A DNA stretch of 53,937 nucleotides from Pirellulales bacterium. Its GTDB lineage: Bacteria; Planctomycetota; Planctomycetia; Pirellulales; JACPPG01. Of this stretch, positions 27,011-35,327 are shown piece after piece. Position 1 is the first letter of the stretch, and each line of letters opens with the position of its first letter. The stretch spans positions 1 to 53,937 of the forward strand of contig DASYDW010000107.1 of assembly GCA_036499395.1 (NCBI GenBank), given 5' to 3'. The notes under the pieces are model-generated. The model had not been told where the DNA came from and searched no databases. It saw only the letters and a list, made by a program, of their open reading frames with translations. The translations under genes and the position numbers were made by a program.

Positions 27011-28576
27011 TCAGATGCCACATCCTCCACAGCCTCCACCGCCGCAACCCCCTCCTCCGCACCCACCACCGCCTCCGCCACTGCATCCGCCACTGCATCC
27101 GTGGCCGCCGCCACCACAAATCGCAATCACCCCGGTGCAGCCGACACCACCACCGCCACATCCGTGCCCCCAAAACTTGTACTTCTCGTTCCGAGGATCG
27201 CTGACTGTACAAGGATCGAGTGACAGAGCCAGTGGTTTATGCGGACCGTCCAAAAGCACGCTGAACCCGTACAGAGCCACGGCCAACGGTAGAGATTCGC
27301 TGGCGGAAAAACTGGCTTGCCGAGCCTCTTCTCGCAGGTGTCGATTCGTGAGTTTCAACGACAGCAGCTTTTGATCTCCGGCGTCGGTGCGATGGACTCT
27401 ACGCGCAAACAGCATGAGCGAAACGATGGTCGCGATGACGACCATAATCATTAAGTATCCGACCGGGCGATGCCGCTGGAGTCCGACCAGAACTTTGATG
27501 GCGCCGATCAAGAGTGCCGCGCCCATGATCATCAGCGGTCCCCAATGGGCGACCAGGGCATGTGTCGCTGACATCACCAATCCACGCTCTCGCAACGACT
27601 CTCCGACTTCCGCCACGGCCGTATTCGCATTTCGGCAGACGGCACCCCAGCTTGCCCCTTCCGGTGCCTTGGGCATCTGACGATGCAGGGCGCACTCCAG
27701 AGCGTTCCCCTCGGCTTTCACTTCACCGAAGCGCCCCAGACGCAGCGGCCTGGTGCGAATGACGATCACCTCGCGCTCCGCTACCAGTTGCGCTAGTGCC
27801 GTCTTCGCTGCCCATTGCAGGCCGCCGCTGAGGTACGCGACCTGGTGGGCATCGAGCGGTAGTGTATGGACCGTTTTTTGCGGACTGTGCTTCGCGAACA
27901 CTCGCGTCGCCACGGCAAGCAAGAACGCAATCAGCAGTACGGCCGCGTAGAACTGCAGAAACTCTGGCCCGCGCAGATCGAAAGGATGATCGACGGCCAC
28001 CCCAATAAGCGGTAGCGGCAAGATTGCCATCGCCGCCACGGCCGCTCGCCGGCTGGCTCGTTGCCACCAGGCACGGGCCGATAGCCACAGCCACGGCTTG
28101 CGGATCATCCAGTAATGATCGGCCGCCGTATGATTCGAACGACGGCGAGGTGAAAACCGTTCGGCACCGTCGGGCCACAGATCGCCGGGCGGTTCTTCGC
28201 CAAACAGGCGACGATAATCGTCGAGCGTCCGCTCGTACATCGAGCGATGCTTGGCGTATTCGGCTCCGCCTCCGCGCGACGGGTCGTGATGCAGCGGACG
28301 CTCGAGCACCTCGCCACACAGACGCTGCCAGTATGAGCGGCTGTAGATAAGGTGCAGGTGCCAAACTTCGTCGACTTCCTCCGAAGGGCAAACCGCGTGG
28401 CTGGCTGCCATGGCCAGGAACAGAAAGCGCCGATATTCGAACACGGCGCGGGCAGCAAAATCCTCCGACCAGCCGTTTTCTTCGGCTAGCCGTGCTGAGA
28501 AAGTGCGGCACGTTCCCGGCTCGTCGAACTCGAACGCCACGATTTTCGCGTACAACTGCGCTTGCTTCGTGTCCAT
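27011..28576 (-). CDS. GRDP-like / TIGR04222-like membrane protein with Cys-Gly tail
   Basis: 521 residues in three parts. Residues 1-130 resemble the glycine-rich-domain-protein (GRDP, DUF1399) family: CPSEEVDEVWHLHLIYSRSYW, followed by RPLHHDPSRGG. Next comes a membrane part with four or five hydrophobic helices (AVAAMAILPLPLIGVAV; FYAAVLLIAFLLAVATRVF; GPLMIMGAALLIGAIKVL; VGYLMIMVVIATIVSLMLF) that enclose a soluble segment and resemble TIGR04222. The last 50 residues are almost only Gly and Cys, with nine cysteines (for example GCGGGGCGGGGCGGCG). Function unknown. ATG at 28576 is chosen because AGGTGGAAA precedes it and the GRDP-like sequence starts there. Same strand as the GNAT gene 69 bases upstream. 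Confidence 0.75.
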   Translation of the reverse strand: MDTKQAQLYAKIVAFEFDEPGTCRTFSARLAEENGWSEDFAARAVFEYRRFLFLAMAASHAVCPSEEVDEVWHLHLIYSRSYWQRLCGEVLERPLHHDPSRGGGAEYAKHRSMYERTLDDYRRLFGEEPPGDLWPDGAERFSPRRRSNHTAADHYWMIRKPWLWLSARAWWQRASRRAAVAAMAILPLPLIGVAVDHPFDLRGPEFLQFYAAVLLIAFLLAVATRVFAKHSPQKTVHTLPLDAHQVAYLSGGLQWAAKTALAQLVAEREVIVIRTRPLRLGRFGEVKAEGNALECALHRQMPKAPEGASWGAVCRNANTAVAEVGESLRERGLVMSATHALVAHWGPLMIMGAALLIGAIKVLVGLQRHRPVGYLMIMVVIATIVSLMLFARRVHRTDAGDQKLLSLKLTNRHLREEARQASFSASESLPLAVALYGFSVLLDGPHKPLALSLDPCTVSDPRNEKYKFWGHGCGGGGVGCTGVIAICGGGGHGCSGGCSGGGGGGCGGGGCGGGGCGGCGI

Positions 28577-28645
28577 TTTCCACCTGTGACAGGATCGGAA
28601 ATCGATACTCGATTCTTGGGCACTCGCATCCGCATGCACATTTCG

Positions 28646-29167
28646 TCAACTCATTTTCGTTGCTCCAGGTACCTGTTGATAACCAAGCGATTCGTAGAGT
28701 CGTTGTGCGGCTATCCAGCCGTCGTGGGTTTCCAGAAAGATGTCGCGCTGCCCCAGATCCCACGCACGCTGTTCGAGCGCTTGCATCAGCAGTCGGGCGA
28801 CACCCTGCCGCCGGTGCGTTGCGAGCACTGCCAGCCAATGCACCACGGCCACGGACGAGGTTGCAATCTCGCGCGATGCCAGCGCCACCGTGCCCACAGG
28901 CAGGGGTTGATCCGCACCCGGTGAATCGGCCAGGGCAAACCAGAGCCGATCTGGGGACCACCAGGGGCGATCGAGCATTTCACGAGCGAAATCGGTGGCG
29001 CCCCAGCCGAGCACGCCCGGCTTGGCCCGCGCGAAGGCGCGGTTTCGCAGTTCTAACCACAGCGGGATATCGCGATCGTCGTGGAATTGCCGGAGGGCAA
29101 TACCGGGCAGAGACCCCGGTGCGGGACGTTCGAGAAGCCGCTTCGAGAAGTGGAGGACTACGGCCAT
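28646..29167 (-). CDS. GNAT-family N-acetyltransferase
   Basis: 173 residues. The acetyl-CoA site is WLAVLATHRRQGVARLLMQA (V-x-x-x-x-R-x-x-G-x-A), followed by ETHDGWIAAQRLYESLGYQ, the usual C-terminal GNAT motif. The N-terminal half has LRQFHDDRDIPLWLELRNRAF, typical of the first helix-strand of the fold. An in-frame start lies 30 codons upstream, but ATG at 29167 is preferred because the added residues are low quality and would reach into the divergent promoter region. Substrate unknown. It is transcribed divergently from the BMC operon and shares the 217-base region with its operator. Confidence 0.75.
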   Translation of the reverse strand: MAVVLHFSKRLLERPAPGSLPGIALRQFHDDRDIPLWLELRNRAFARAKPGVLGWGATDFAREMLDRPWWSPDRLWFALADSPGADQPLPVGTVALASREIATSSVAVVHWLAVLATHRRQGVARLLMQALEQRAWDLGQRDIFLETHDGWIAAQRLYESLGYQQVPGATKMS

Positions 29168-29263
29168 ATCCACCAGTATTTTCCTCGGCGTATGCGACTG
29201 CCGAAACCCACCCCAGCGGGTGGATTGCGTAACCAGATCATGACGGAAATCGAGCATTTACCA

Positions 29264-29305
29264 GCCAATGTGCCAGATATTTGGCAACGAATGATGGTAT
29301 TTGGC
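29264..29305. promoter_or_regulatory. putative DeoR-type operator of the BMC operon
   Basis: A near-perfect palindrome, TGCCAGATATTTGGCA (29271-29286), 14 of 16 symmetric, is flanked by a further half-site GCCAAT (29264-29269) and a repeat of TATTTGGC at 29298-29305. The latter is exactly 20 bases from the copy inside the palindrome (29278-29285), about two helical turns. The second copy abuts the -35 box. This would suit autoregulation by the DeoR-family protein encoded next; binding is inferred. Confidence 0.5.
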
Positions 29306-29307
29306 GA

Positions 29308-29336
29308 TTGTTATCTATCAACACCGCGCACATAAT
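29308..29336 (+). promoter_or_regulatory. sigma70-like promoter of the BMC operon
   Basis: TTGTTA at 29308-29313, a 17-base spacer and CATAAT at 29331-29336, each close to consensus. Transcription would begin near 29343, about 40 bases before the chosen GTG start of the regulator. Confidence 0.55.
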
Positions 29337-29384
29337 GGAGATTCACTCGCATCATTCTTGCCAGATTCCTTGCGGAATTGTCCC

Positions 29385-30173
29385 GTGCTTGCCGAAGAAA
29401 GGCGGTCTCGATTGTTGGAACTCGTCCGCACACGCGGCTTTGCGGCATTGCCGGATTTGGCGGATGCCCTGGCCGTCTCTGAGTCGACGGTCCGCCGCGA
29501 CCTGGACTTCCTTGAGGAAGCCGGCAGCGCTAAACGCACGCATGGCGGCGTCTTCTACACCGGCACGAGTCCCAAGCTCCCTCACTTCGAAGAACGTCAA
29601 CCGGCTCAGTGGGACAAGAAGCGTGCGATCGCGGCCCGCGCCGCGGAACTGATTCAAGATGGTGACACGCTGCTTTTGGACGGCGGCACGACGACTTACG
29701 AAGTCGCGCAATTGCTCGTCGGCCGGCATCTGCAGATCGTTACCAATTCTCTGCCCGTGGCCAACCTGTTTGCCTCGGGCGCTTCGACCGATCTGGTGCT
29801 AGTGGGTGGCTACGTCTATCCGCGAACCGGTGTTTCGTTGGGCCCCTACGCGAATCAGATGCTGGCCAACCTGAACGTGCGCCGCACGATCCTCAGCGTG
29901 GCCGCCATTAACGATCGCGGTTTCTACAACAGCAACCTGCTTCTGGTCGAAACCGAGCAGGCGATGCTGCAAGCGTCGGAAGAAGTGATTGTCGTGGCCG
30001 ACAGCGCGAAGTTTGGCCATCAGAGCCTGGCCCATATTTGTGCGCTTGAGCGCGTTGATTATTTGGTAGTCGATCACGAGATCGATCCCGCTTGGAAGAA
30101 GAAAGTCAAAGCGGCGGGCGTCGAACTCGTCATCGCGGATCCCCCTGATGCACAACTGTTGAAGAACCAATGA
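29385..30173 (+). CDS. DeoR-family regulator of the BMC operon
   Basis: 262 residues from GTG at 29385 ([14 protein letters not shown]), the usual DeoR start; a TTG at 29370 or 29301 would add residues with no family match. The N-terminal winged helix-turn-helix is [20 protein letters not shown], followed by the DeoR hallmark AKRTHGGVF. The C-terminal DeoRC sensor domain has [17 protein letters not shown] and VTNSLPVA, which bind phosphosugars in this family. Its TGA overlaps the ATG of pduL, so it is the first gene of the operon. By analogy it would repress until a sugar-phosphate intermediate appears (inference). Confidence 0.85.
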   Translation: MLAEERRSRLLELVRTRGFAALPDLADALAVSESTVRRDLDFLEEAGSAKRTHGGVFYTGTSPKLPHFEERQPAQWDKKRAIAARAAELIQDGDTLLLDGGTTTYEVAQLLVGRHLQIVTNSLPVANLFASGASTDLVLVGGYVYPRTGVSLGPYANQMLANLNVRRTILSVAAINDRGFYNSNLLLVETEQAMLQASEEVIVVADSAKFGHQSLAHICALERVDYLVVDHEIDPAWKKKVKAAGVELVIADPPDAQLLKNQ

Positions 30174-30841
30174 GCGTTGCCACCGCAGCCCTAGCCATCG
30201 ACCGTGCGACGATCGAGCGGATCGTTCGCGAAATCGTACTCAGCAAATCGAGCGCGCCCCCTGGCACGCCGAAGCTGGTCGTCAGTATTTCGGCTCGACA
30301 CGTGCATCTGACGGACGAGCACGTGGAGACGCTGTTCGGTGCCGGCCGCAAGCTGACGCCGCAGAAGCCACTCTTTCAAGATGGCTTCTACGCCGCCGAG
30401 GAAACCGTGATGGTCGTGGGCCCGCGACGCCGCATGCTGCCGAGCGTGCGCGTGCTAGGTCCTACACGTCCGGCCAGCCAGGTCGAGCTGGCGTTCACCG
30501 ATGGCATTTCACTGGGCATCGAATTGCCGGTACGCGCCAGCGGCAAGATCCAGGGCACGCCCGGCTGCGTGCTGGTTGGTCCGCACGGTGTCGTCGAATT
30601 GAAAGAGGGCGTGATCCGCGCCGAACGGCACGTACACATGAACAACGAACACGCCGCCTTCTACGGCGTGAAGAACGGCGACCGCATGAGCTTGCAAATC
30701 GAGTCGAGCTGCACGACCGTCTTCGCAGACTTGTTGGTCCGCGCTGATGCGACGAGCAAGCTGGAAGTCCACATCGACACGGACGAGGGCAACGCCGCCG
30801 ATCTGGATCACGCCACGAAGGTGGAATTGTTGAAGCAGTAG
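30170..30841 (+). CDS. pduL: PduL-type phosphotransacylase of the microcompartment
   Basis: 223 residues. PduL exchanges CoA and phosphate on an acyl group inside the shell, regenerating CoA for the aldehyde dehydrogenase. The two His-rich zinc motifs are present: ISARHVHLT near residue 44 and [21 protein letters not shown] near residue 150. The first 25 residues form an amphipathic helix ([19 protein letters not shown]) with an A/P-rich junction, as expected for an encapsulation peptide. ATGA overlap with the regulator indicates coupled translation. In this pathway the acyl group would be lactoyl, from lactoyl-CoA (inference from the PVM model). Confidence 0.9.
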   Translation: MSVATAALAIDRATIERIVREIVLSKSSAPPGTPKLVVSISARHVHLTDEHVETLFGAGRKLTPQKPLFQDGFYAAEETVMVVGPRRRMLPSVRVLGPTRPASQVELAFTDGISLGIELPVRASGKIQGTPGCVLVGPHGVVELKEGVIRAERHVHMNNEHAAFYGVKNGDRMSLQIESSCTTVFADLLVRADATSKLEVHIDTDEGNAADLDHATKVELLKQ

Positions 30842-30846
30842 AAGAG

Positions 30847-30943
30847 CCCTCACCCTACCCTCTCCCTGAGGGAGAGGGATTAAAGATGATCAGCAGGGAG
30901 AGGTATTAAGGATTCCAGCCTCTCGGTGAGGGAGAGGGATTTA
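30847..30943. repeat. GGGAGAGGG/GGGTGAGGG palindromic repeat, copy 2
   Basis: CCCTCACCCTACCCTCTCCC followed by GAGGGAGAGGG (30847-30879), then a second partial copy with CCTCTCGGTGAGGGAGAGG (30919-30937). It lies in the operon between pduL and the first shell gene. Confidence 0.65.
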
Positions 30944-31033
30944 GGAAAGCAATAAATCTTCGCCCGAGTTGGGTGGGGATTAAAAGAGTTTCGAGTTTCT
31001 GTTTGTCTCTTGTTTTTCTGGAGTAACCGTGAC

Positions 31034-31333
31034 ATGGCGAAAGCGATGGAAGCGTTGGGCATGATCGAGACCAAGGGTTTCGTGACCCTGATCGAAGCCA
31101 CCGACGCAATGATGAAGGCCGCGAACGTCGAGTTTCTCGGCTGGGACAAAGTGGGCAGCGGCCTGGTGACGGCTTTCGTCACCGGTGACGTGGCTGCCGT
31201 GAAAGCTGCCACTGACGCGGGTGCCGCGGCCGCGGGTCGTATCGGCGAAGTCGTCAGCGTGCAGGTCATCCCCCGTCCGCACGAAGATCTGAGGGCCGTC
31301 ATGCCGGGCACCGGTGCCTCGGGCGGCGACTGA
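31034..31333 (+). CDS. BMC-H shell protein 1
   Basis: 99 residues, one bacterial-microcompartment (Pfam BMC) domain that forms hexameric shell tiles. The N-terminal [20 protein letters not shown] and the pore-proximal [20 protein letters not shown] follow the family pattern; the short C terminus ends in a Gly/Ser tail after [11 protein letters not shown] at 31034 has GGAG about ten bases upstream. It follows pduL after 192 bases that contain palindromic repeats. The pore loop (KVGSG) differs from that of the second BMC-H (KVAIGGG), so the two tiles may pass different metabolites. Confidence 0.93.
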   Translation: MAKAMEALGMIETKGFVTLIEATDAMMKAANVEFLGWDKVGSGLVTAFVTGDVAAVKAATDAGAAAAGRIGEVVSVQVIPRPHEDLRAVMPGTGASGGD

Positions 31334-31456
31334 GTGATGAATGCTGAACGATGAGTTCGGGACACGTAGCGATAACCCGCAACTCCTTCATCGTTCGCCT
31401 TCCGAGTCTATGAATCAACGATCAACAACCAAGCTTTTCAACAAGGCAATAGAGTT

Positions 31457-31726
31457 ATGCAAGACGCGATTGGATTAGTAGAAACCAAGGGGCTCGTAGC
31501 GCTGATCGAAGCGACCGACGCCATGGCTAAGGCCGCCAACGTGAAAGTCATCAAGAAGGTCGCCATCGGCGGCGGGCTCGTCACGGCCGTCGTGCAAGGC
31601 GACGTCGGCAGCGTGCGTGCGGCCGTTGAAGCAGGTGCCGCGGCTGCGACCAAGGTCGGCGAGCTTACGGCCAGCCACATCATTCCGCGCCCCAGCGAAG
31701 GGCTTGTCAAGGCGTACCTGTCGTAA
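31457..31726 (+). CDS. BMC-H shell protein 2
   Basis: 89 residues, a single BMC domain: [20 protein letters not shown] at the start, IGGGLVTAVVQGDVGSVRAA at the pore region, and IIPRPSEGLVKAYL at the end. It is shorter than the first BMC-H and has a more canonical hexamer pore loop. Together with the first it would make the shell facets. It follows the first shell gene by 123 bases and precedes the acetate-kinase homologue by 48. No BMC-T gene is present in the operon, as in described PVM loci. Confidence 0.93.
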   Translation: MQDAIGLVETKGLVALIEATDAMAKAANVKVIKKVAIGGGLVTAVVQGDVGSVRAAVEAGAAAATKVGELTASHIIPRPSEGLVKAYLS

Positions 31727-31774
31727 ACGGACTTTCGACAATTTTTCGACCGCAAGACGGAGCGATGCACGAGC

Positions 31775-32959
31775 ATGAAGATTCTGGTGGCTAACCTGGG
31801 CTCGACGAGCTTTAAGTATCGGCTGTACGACATGACCGACGAGCGCCAGCTCGCGCGCGGCGGGACCGAGCGCATCGGTTCCGCCGAAAGTCGTTCGTAT
31901 GTCGATATCGGCGGCACGCGCCGCGAGATCGTCTCAAAGGTGCCCGATCATGCCGTGGCGGTACGGCGCTGTCTGGAGCAATTGACGGATCCGGAGAGCG
32001 GATGCTTGCAGGATGCGAGCGAGGTGGCCGCCATCGGCTTCAAGGCTGTACACGGCGGGCACATCAGCGGTGTACAGCGCGTCACTCCCGAAGTGTTGGC
32101 CGCGATGGACGAGATGAGCCCCGTGGCGCCGGCGCATAATCCGCCGTACATCACGGCCATGCGGCTGTTGCGCGAGGGGCTTCCCGAGATCCCGCTGGTG
32201 GCGGCCTTTGAAACGGGCTTTCATCAGACGATTCCCGATCGCAATCGTTTTTATGCCGTCCCGCGCGAGTGGGCCGACATGTATCACGTACGCCGCTGGG
32301 GATTTCACGGGGCCAGCCATCGCTACATCGCCGAGCGCACCGCCGAGCTGCTGGGACGCAAGGACCTGCGGATCATTTCCTGTCACTTGGGTGGATCAAG
32401 CTCCTTGTGCGCCATTCGCAACGGCGAGAGCGTTGCGACCAGCATGGGGATGAGCCCGCAGACCGGACTGCCGCAGAACAATCGCGTCGGCGATTTCGAT
32501 CCGTTTGCCTTGGCCATAATCGTCGAGCGCACTGGCCGGCCGTTGGCCGAAGTGCTCGAAACCTTGGCCTCGCGTGGCGGATTGGCGGGCCTCAGCGGTA
32601 CCAGCGGCGATGTGCGAGATCTCGAAGCTGCGATCGCGGCCGGCAGTAAGGACGCTCAATTGGCGCTGGATGTTTATATCGGGGCGATCCGGCATTGCCT
32701 GGGGGCGTACCTGGTCGAACTCGGCGGAGCGGACGTCATCGTCTTCACCGGTGGGATCGGCGAGAACGGCCGCACGGTTCGTGCCGCGATCTGCCAGGAT
32801 CTGGGGCAGCTTGGCATCGAGCTCGACGCGGCGGCCAACGAGACGGCCAGCGGCGAAGCGGCGATCCATGCCTCGAGCAGCAGGACGCAACTATGGATCG
32901 TGCCCACGAACGAAGAGATCGTCGTCGCCCGGCAGGCGAAGGAACTTTTACAAGGTTAA
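31775..32959 (+). CDS. acetate-kinase-family acyl kinase of the BMC operon
   Basis: 394 residues of the ASKHA acetate/propionate kinase family, which makes ATP from acyl phosphate. Present are NLGSTSFKY (phosphate loop, Asn7), [12 protein letters not shown] with the catalytic His, FTGGIGENG and PTNEE. Two residues central to catalysis in Methanosarcina AckA are changed: Arg91 is Lys90 here (GFKAVHGG instead of GHRVVHGG) and Asp148 is Glu146 (AFETGFHQT instead of FDTAFHQT); the MGTR loop is LPQNNR. With PduL in the same operon, the substrate is probably lactoyl phosphate (inference). It ends four bases before the next shell gene. Confidence 0.85.
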   Translation: MKILVANLGSTSFKYRLYDMTDERQLARGGTERIGSAESRSYVDIGGTRREIVSKVPDHAVAVRRCLEQLTDPESGCLQDASEVAAIGFKAVHGGHISGVQRVTPEVLAAMDEMSPVAPAHNPPYITAMRLLREGLPEIPLVAAFETGFHQTIPDRNRFYAVPREWADMYHVRRWGFHGASHRYIAERTAELLGRKDLRIISCHLGGSSSLCAIRNGESVATSMGMSPQTGLPQNNRVGDFDPFALAIIVERTGRPLAEVLETLASRGGLAGLSGTSGDVRDLEAAIAAGSKDAQLALDVYIGAIRHCLGAYLVELGGADVIVFTGGIGENGRTVRAAICQDLGQLGIELDAAANETASGEAAIHASSSRTQLWIVPTNEEIVVARQAKELLQG

Positions 32960-32963
32960 TCGC

Positions 32964-33281
32964 ATGTTTGTCGCCAAAGTTACTGGGAGCGTCGTTGCCA
33001 CCACCAAAGTGGATTCGATGGTCGGACACAAGCTGCTGATCGTCGAGCCGTATCGGGTCGATGGTCAGCAACGTGATCGGCTGGTCTCGACCGGCCGGAC
33101 GTTTGTGTCAGTCGACACGGTCGGCGCCGGCCAAGGCGAGTTTGTCTTGATCGTGCAGGGATCAAGCGCTCGGCTTACGCCAGAGACGAAGAACCTGCCC
33201 GTCGACACTGTGATCATCGGCATCGTCGACAGCGTCCACGTCGATCACACGAACGTCTACAACCGCGAAAGCGAGAAGTGA
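32964..33281 (+). CDS. BMC-P (EutN/CcmL) vertex protein 1
   Basis: 105 residues of the EutN/CcmL family, whose pentamers cap shell vertices. It has the typical start MFVAKVTGSVVATTKVDSMVG, LLIVEPY, DTVGAGQGEFVLIVQGSSAR and the C-terminal VIIGIVDSV. The ATG lies four bases after the kinase stop, so the two are translationally close. First of three BMC-P genes here. It is followed by 198 bases containing two palindromic repeats before the aldehyde dehydrogenase. Confidence 0.93.
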   Translation: MFVAKVTGSVVATTKVDSMVGHKLLIVEPYRVDGQQRDRLVSTGRTFVSVDTVGAGQGEFVLIVQGSSARLTPETKNLPVDTVIIGIVDSVHVDHTNVYNRESEK

Positions 33282-33292
33282 CCCATTTTAAT

Positions 33293-33325
33293 CCCTCTCC
33301 CTTTGGGAGAGGTCAGGGTGAGGGG
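33293..33325. repeat. GGGAGAGGG/GGGTGAGGG palindromic repeat, copy 3
   Basis: CCCTCTCCC, loop TTT, GGGAGAGG, then the tail CAGGGTGAGGGG. Right-handed orientation, between a BMC-P gene and the aldehyde dehydrogenase gene. Confidence 0.7.
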
Positions 33326-33382
33326 CAAAACGTTCATGACATCACCGCTTAACTCTTGCCGATAACGATCGCCATCGCTTAG

Positions 33383-33404
33383 CCCCTCCCTGACAGGGAG
33401 GGGG
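33383..33404. repeat. palindromic repeat, short copy 4
   Basis: CCCCTCCC, loop TGACA, GGGAGGGG: a perfect hairpin related to the core of the dispersed repeat but without the GGGTGAGGG tail. It lies 75 bases before the aldehyde dehydrogenase ATG. Confidence 0.55.
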
Positions 33405-33479
33405 ACTAAAAGCTCAAAAGCAAATCACTAAAACCTGAACGAAACCATTCGAACATAACCACCCTGATCGCGAATCATC

Positions 33480-34907
33480 ATGCAAGCCACTGAAGCCGTT
33501 ATTCGCAGCGTCGTCCAGGAAGTACTCGCCCGCATCGGCACCGTGCCGCCGGCCGTCAATGGTCGCGGATTCAACGGCCGCTACGGCATCTTCACCTGCG
33601 TCGACGAAGCGGTTGCCGCCGCCACCGAAGCCTTTCATCAGTTGTCGGACCGCACGATCGAAGATCGCAAGCGGATCATCGGACACATCCGCCGCATCTC
33701 GATCGAGCAATCGGTTGAACTCGGCACGATGGAAATGGAAGAGACCAAGATCGGCCGCCTGGTACACAAGATCGAAAAGCTCAAGACCTTGGGTGAAAAA
33801 ACTCCCGGCGTCGAGTTCATGCGCAGCGAAGTCTTCAGTGGTGATCATGGTCTGGCCGTGATCGAGCACGCTCCGTTTGGTGTCATCGGCGCCATCACAC
33901 CGGTTACGCACTCGCTGCCGACCATCACGGGCAATGCCGTCAGCATGATCGCCGGTGGCAACGTGCTGGTCGTCAACCCGCACCCCAGTGGCAAGCACGT
34001 GGCGGCCGAAGGCGTGCGCCGCTTCAACGAAGCAATTTATCGCGACGTGGGAATCGATAACCTGATTTGCGTCATCGCCGAGCCTACGCTGGAAACGGCC
34101 GACCAGATCTTCCGCCATCGCGGCATCAAATTGATCTGCGTCACCGGCGGACCGGCCGTGGCCCGGGCTGCGATGAACTCCGGCAAGCGTGCCATCGTGG
34201 CCGGCCCCGGCAATCCGCCCGTGGTCGTCGACGAGACGGCTGACCTGGATCGGGCCGCGCGTTCGATCATTCAAGGCGCCTCTTACGACAACAACTTGCT
34301 GTGCATCGCCGAGAAGGAAGTCTTCGTCGTCAGCAGTGTTTTCGACCAGATGCTCTCGGCGATGGATCGTGCCGGCGCGGCGCGGCTGTCGGCTCGCGAG
34401 GTCGACGCCTTTACCCGCGTGGCGATCACGACAGTGGGCGAGGGAGAACACAAGCACGACGTGCCGAGCAAGGATTTCCTGGGGCAGGACGCCAGCGTGT
34501 TGGCCGCCGGCATCGGCAAGCAAGTGCCGAAGTCGACCGAGCTGTTGTTCGGCGAGACCGACGAATCAAACCCGTTCGTGCCCGTCGAACAGATGATGCC
34601 GTTCGTTCCCTTCGTGCGCGTGCGCGACGTCGACGAAGCGATCGCGAAGGCCAAGCATTTCGAACATGGCTTCCGCCACACCAGCATCATTCATTCGAAC
34701 AACGTGCGCAACATGACCCGCATGGGACGTGTGATGGACACGACGCTGTTCGTGAAGAACGGGCCGTGCATGGCTTCACTGGGGCTTGGCGGCGAGGGCT
34801 ATCTGTCGTTCTCGATTGCCACGCCCACTGGCGAAGGCGTGACGACGCCGCTGACCTTCACGCGCGAACGCCGCTGCTCGCTGATCGACGACCTGCGCAT
34901 CATCTAG
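33480..34907 (+). CDS. CoA-acylating aldehyde dehydrogenase (PduP-like), encapsulated
   Basis: 475 residues. Oxidises an aldehyde to acyl-CoA with NAD; in PVM microcompartments the substrate is lactaldehyde. The catalytic Cys275 is in [10 protein letters not shown], with the Rossmann part containing [21 protein letters not shown] and [12 protein letters not shown]. The first 20 residues ([20 protein letters not shown]) form an amphipathic encapsulation helix, joined to the enzyme by a short Pro/Gly linker. It is placed between BMC-P genes in the operon and should act with PduL (CoA recycling) and the dehydrogenase at 37419 (NAD recycling). Confidence 0.92.
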   Translation: MQATEAVIRSVVQEVLARIGTVPPAVNGRGFNGRYGIFTCVDEAVAAATEAFHQLSDRTIEDRKRIIGHIRRISIEQSVELGTMEMEETKIGRLVHKIEKLKTLGEKTPGVEFMRSEVFSGDHGLAVIEHAPFGVIGAITPVTHSLPTITGNAVSMIAGGNVLVVNPHPSGKHVAAEGVRRFNEAIYRDVGIDNLICVIAEPTLETADQIFRHRGIKLICVTGGPAVARAAMNSGKRAIVAGPGNPPVVVDETADLDRAARSIIQGASYDNNLLCIAEKEVFVVSSVFDQMLSAMDRAGAARLSAREVDAFTRVAITTVGEGEHKHDVPSKDFLGQDASVLAAGIGKQVPKSTELLFGETDESNPFVPVEQMMPFVPFVRVRDVDEAIAKAKHFEHGFRHTSIIHSNNVRNMTRMGRVMDTTLFVKNGPCMASLGLGGEGYLSFSIATPTGEGVTTPLTFTRERRCSLIDDLRII

Positions 34908-34970
34908 AGCGTTTATCGGCTACTAACTACTGATTACCGGCTACTACCTACCAGCCACTAGCTACTACTC

Positions 34971-35231
34971 ATGCAACTTGGACTTGTTGTCGGCACCGCG
35001 ACCGCTACTCGCAAGCATGCTTCGCTCTCGGGCGTCAAGCTGCTGGTGGTGCAGGCGCTGTTGGCCGACGGCAAGCAGCCTGACGGTGAACCGGTGCTTG
35101 TAGCTGATCAACTCGGCGCCGGCACGGGCGAAACTGTGATGATTACGAGCGACGGCAAGTTCACCCGTGAAATGTTGAAGGACGACTCCACGCCGGTCCG
35201 CTGGTGTGTGATCGGGATACCGAACAACTGA
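34971..35231 (+). CDS. BMC-P (EutN/CcmL) vertex protein 2
   Basis: 86 residues, the EutN/CcmL fold: MQLGLVVGTATATRKHASLSGVK, LLVVQAL, ADQLGAGTGETVMITSDG and CVIGIPNN. Shorter than the first BMC-P and closest to a minimal EutN domain. The 63 bases before it consist of imperfect repeats of ggctacta/ccagccacta with no visible ribosome binding site, so its translation signal is weak. Confidence 0.92.
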   Translation: MQLGLVVGTATATRKHASLSGVKLLVVQALLADGKQPDGEPVLVADQLGAGTGETVMITSDGKFTREMLKDDSTPVRWCVIGIPNN

Positions 35232-35327
35232 CGAGATCTGGAATCGAAAACTCCGGTGCCACTGCTGGCTCGTCCAGCACTGCCAGACCTGAAGAGCAAC
35301 CTGATCGCGACCATAAATTTTCGCCTG

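Noticed and set aside
27015..27374. Plus-strand Pro/His-rich protein
   Set aside because: It is the complement of the Gly/Cys tail of the GRDP/TIGR04222-like gene; the proline runs mirror glycine codons.
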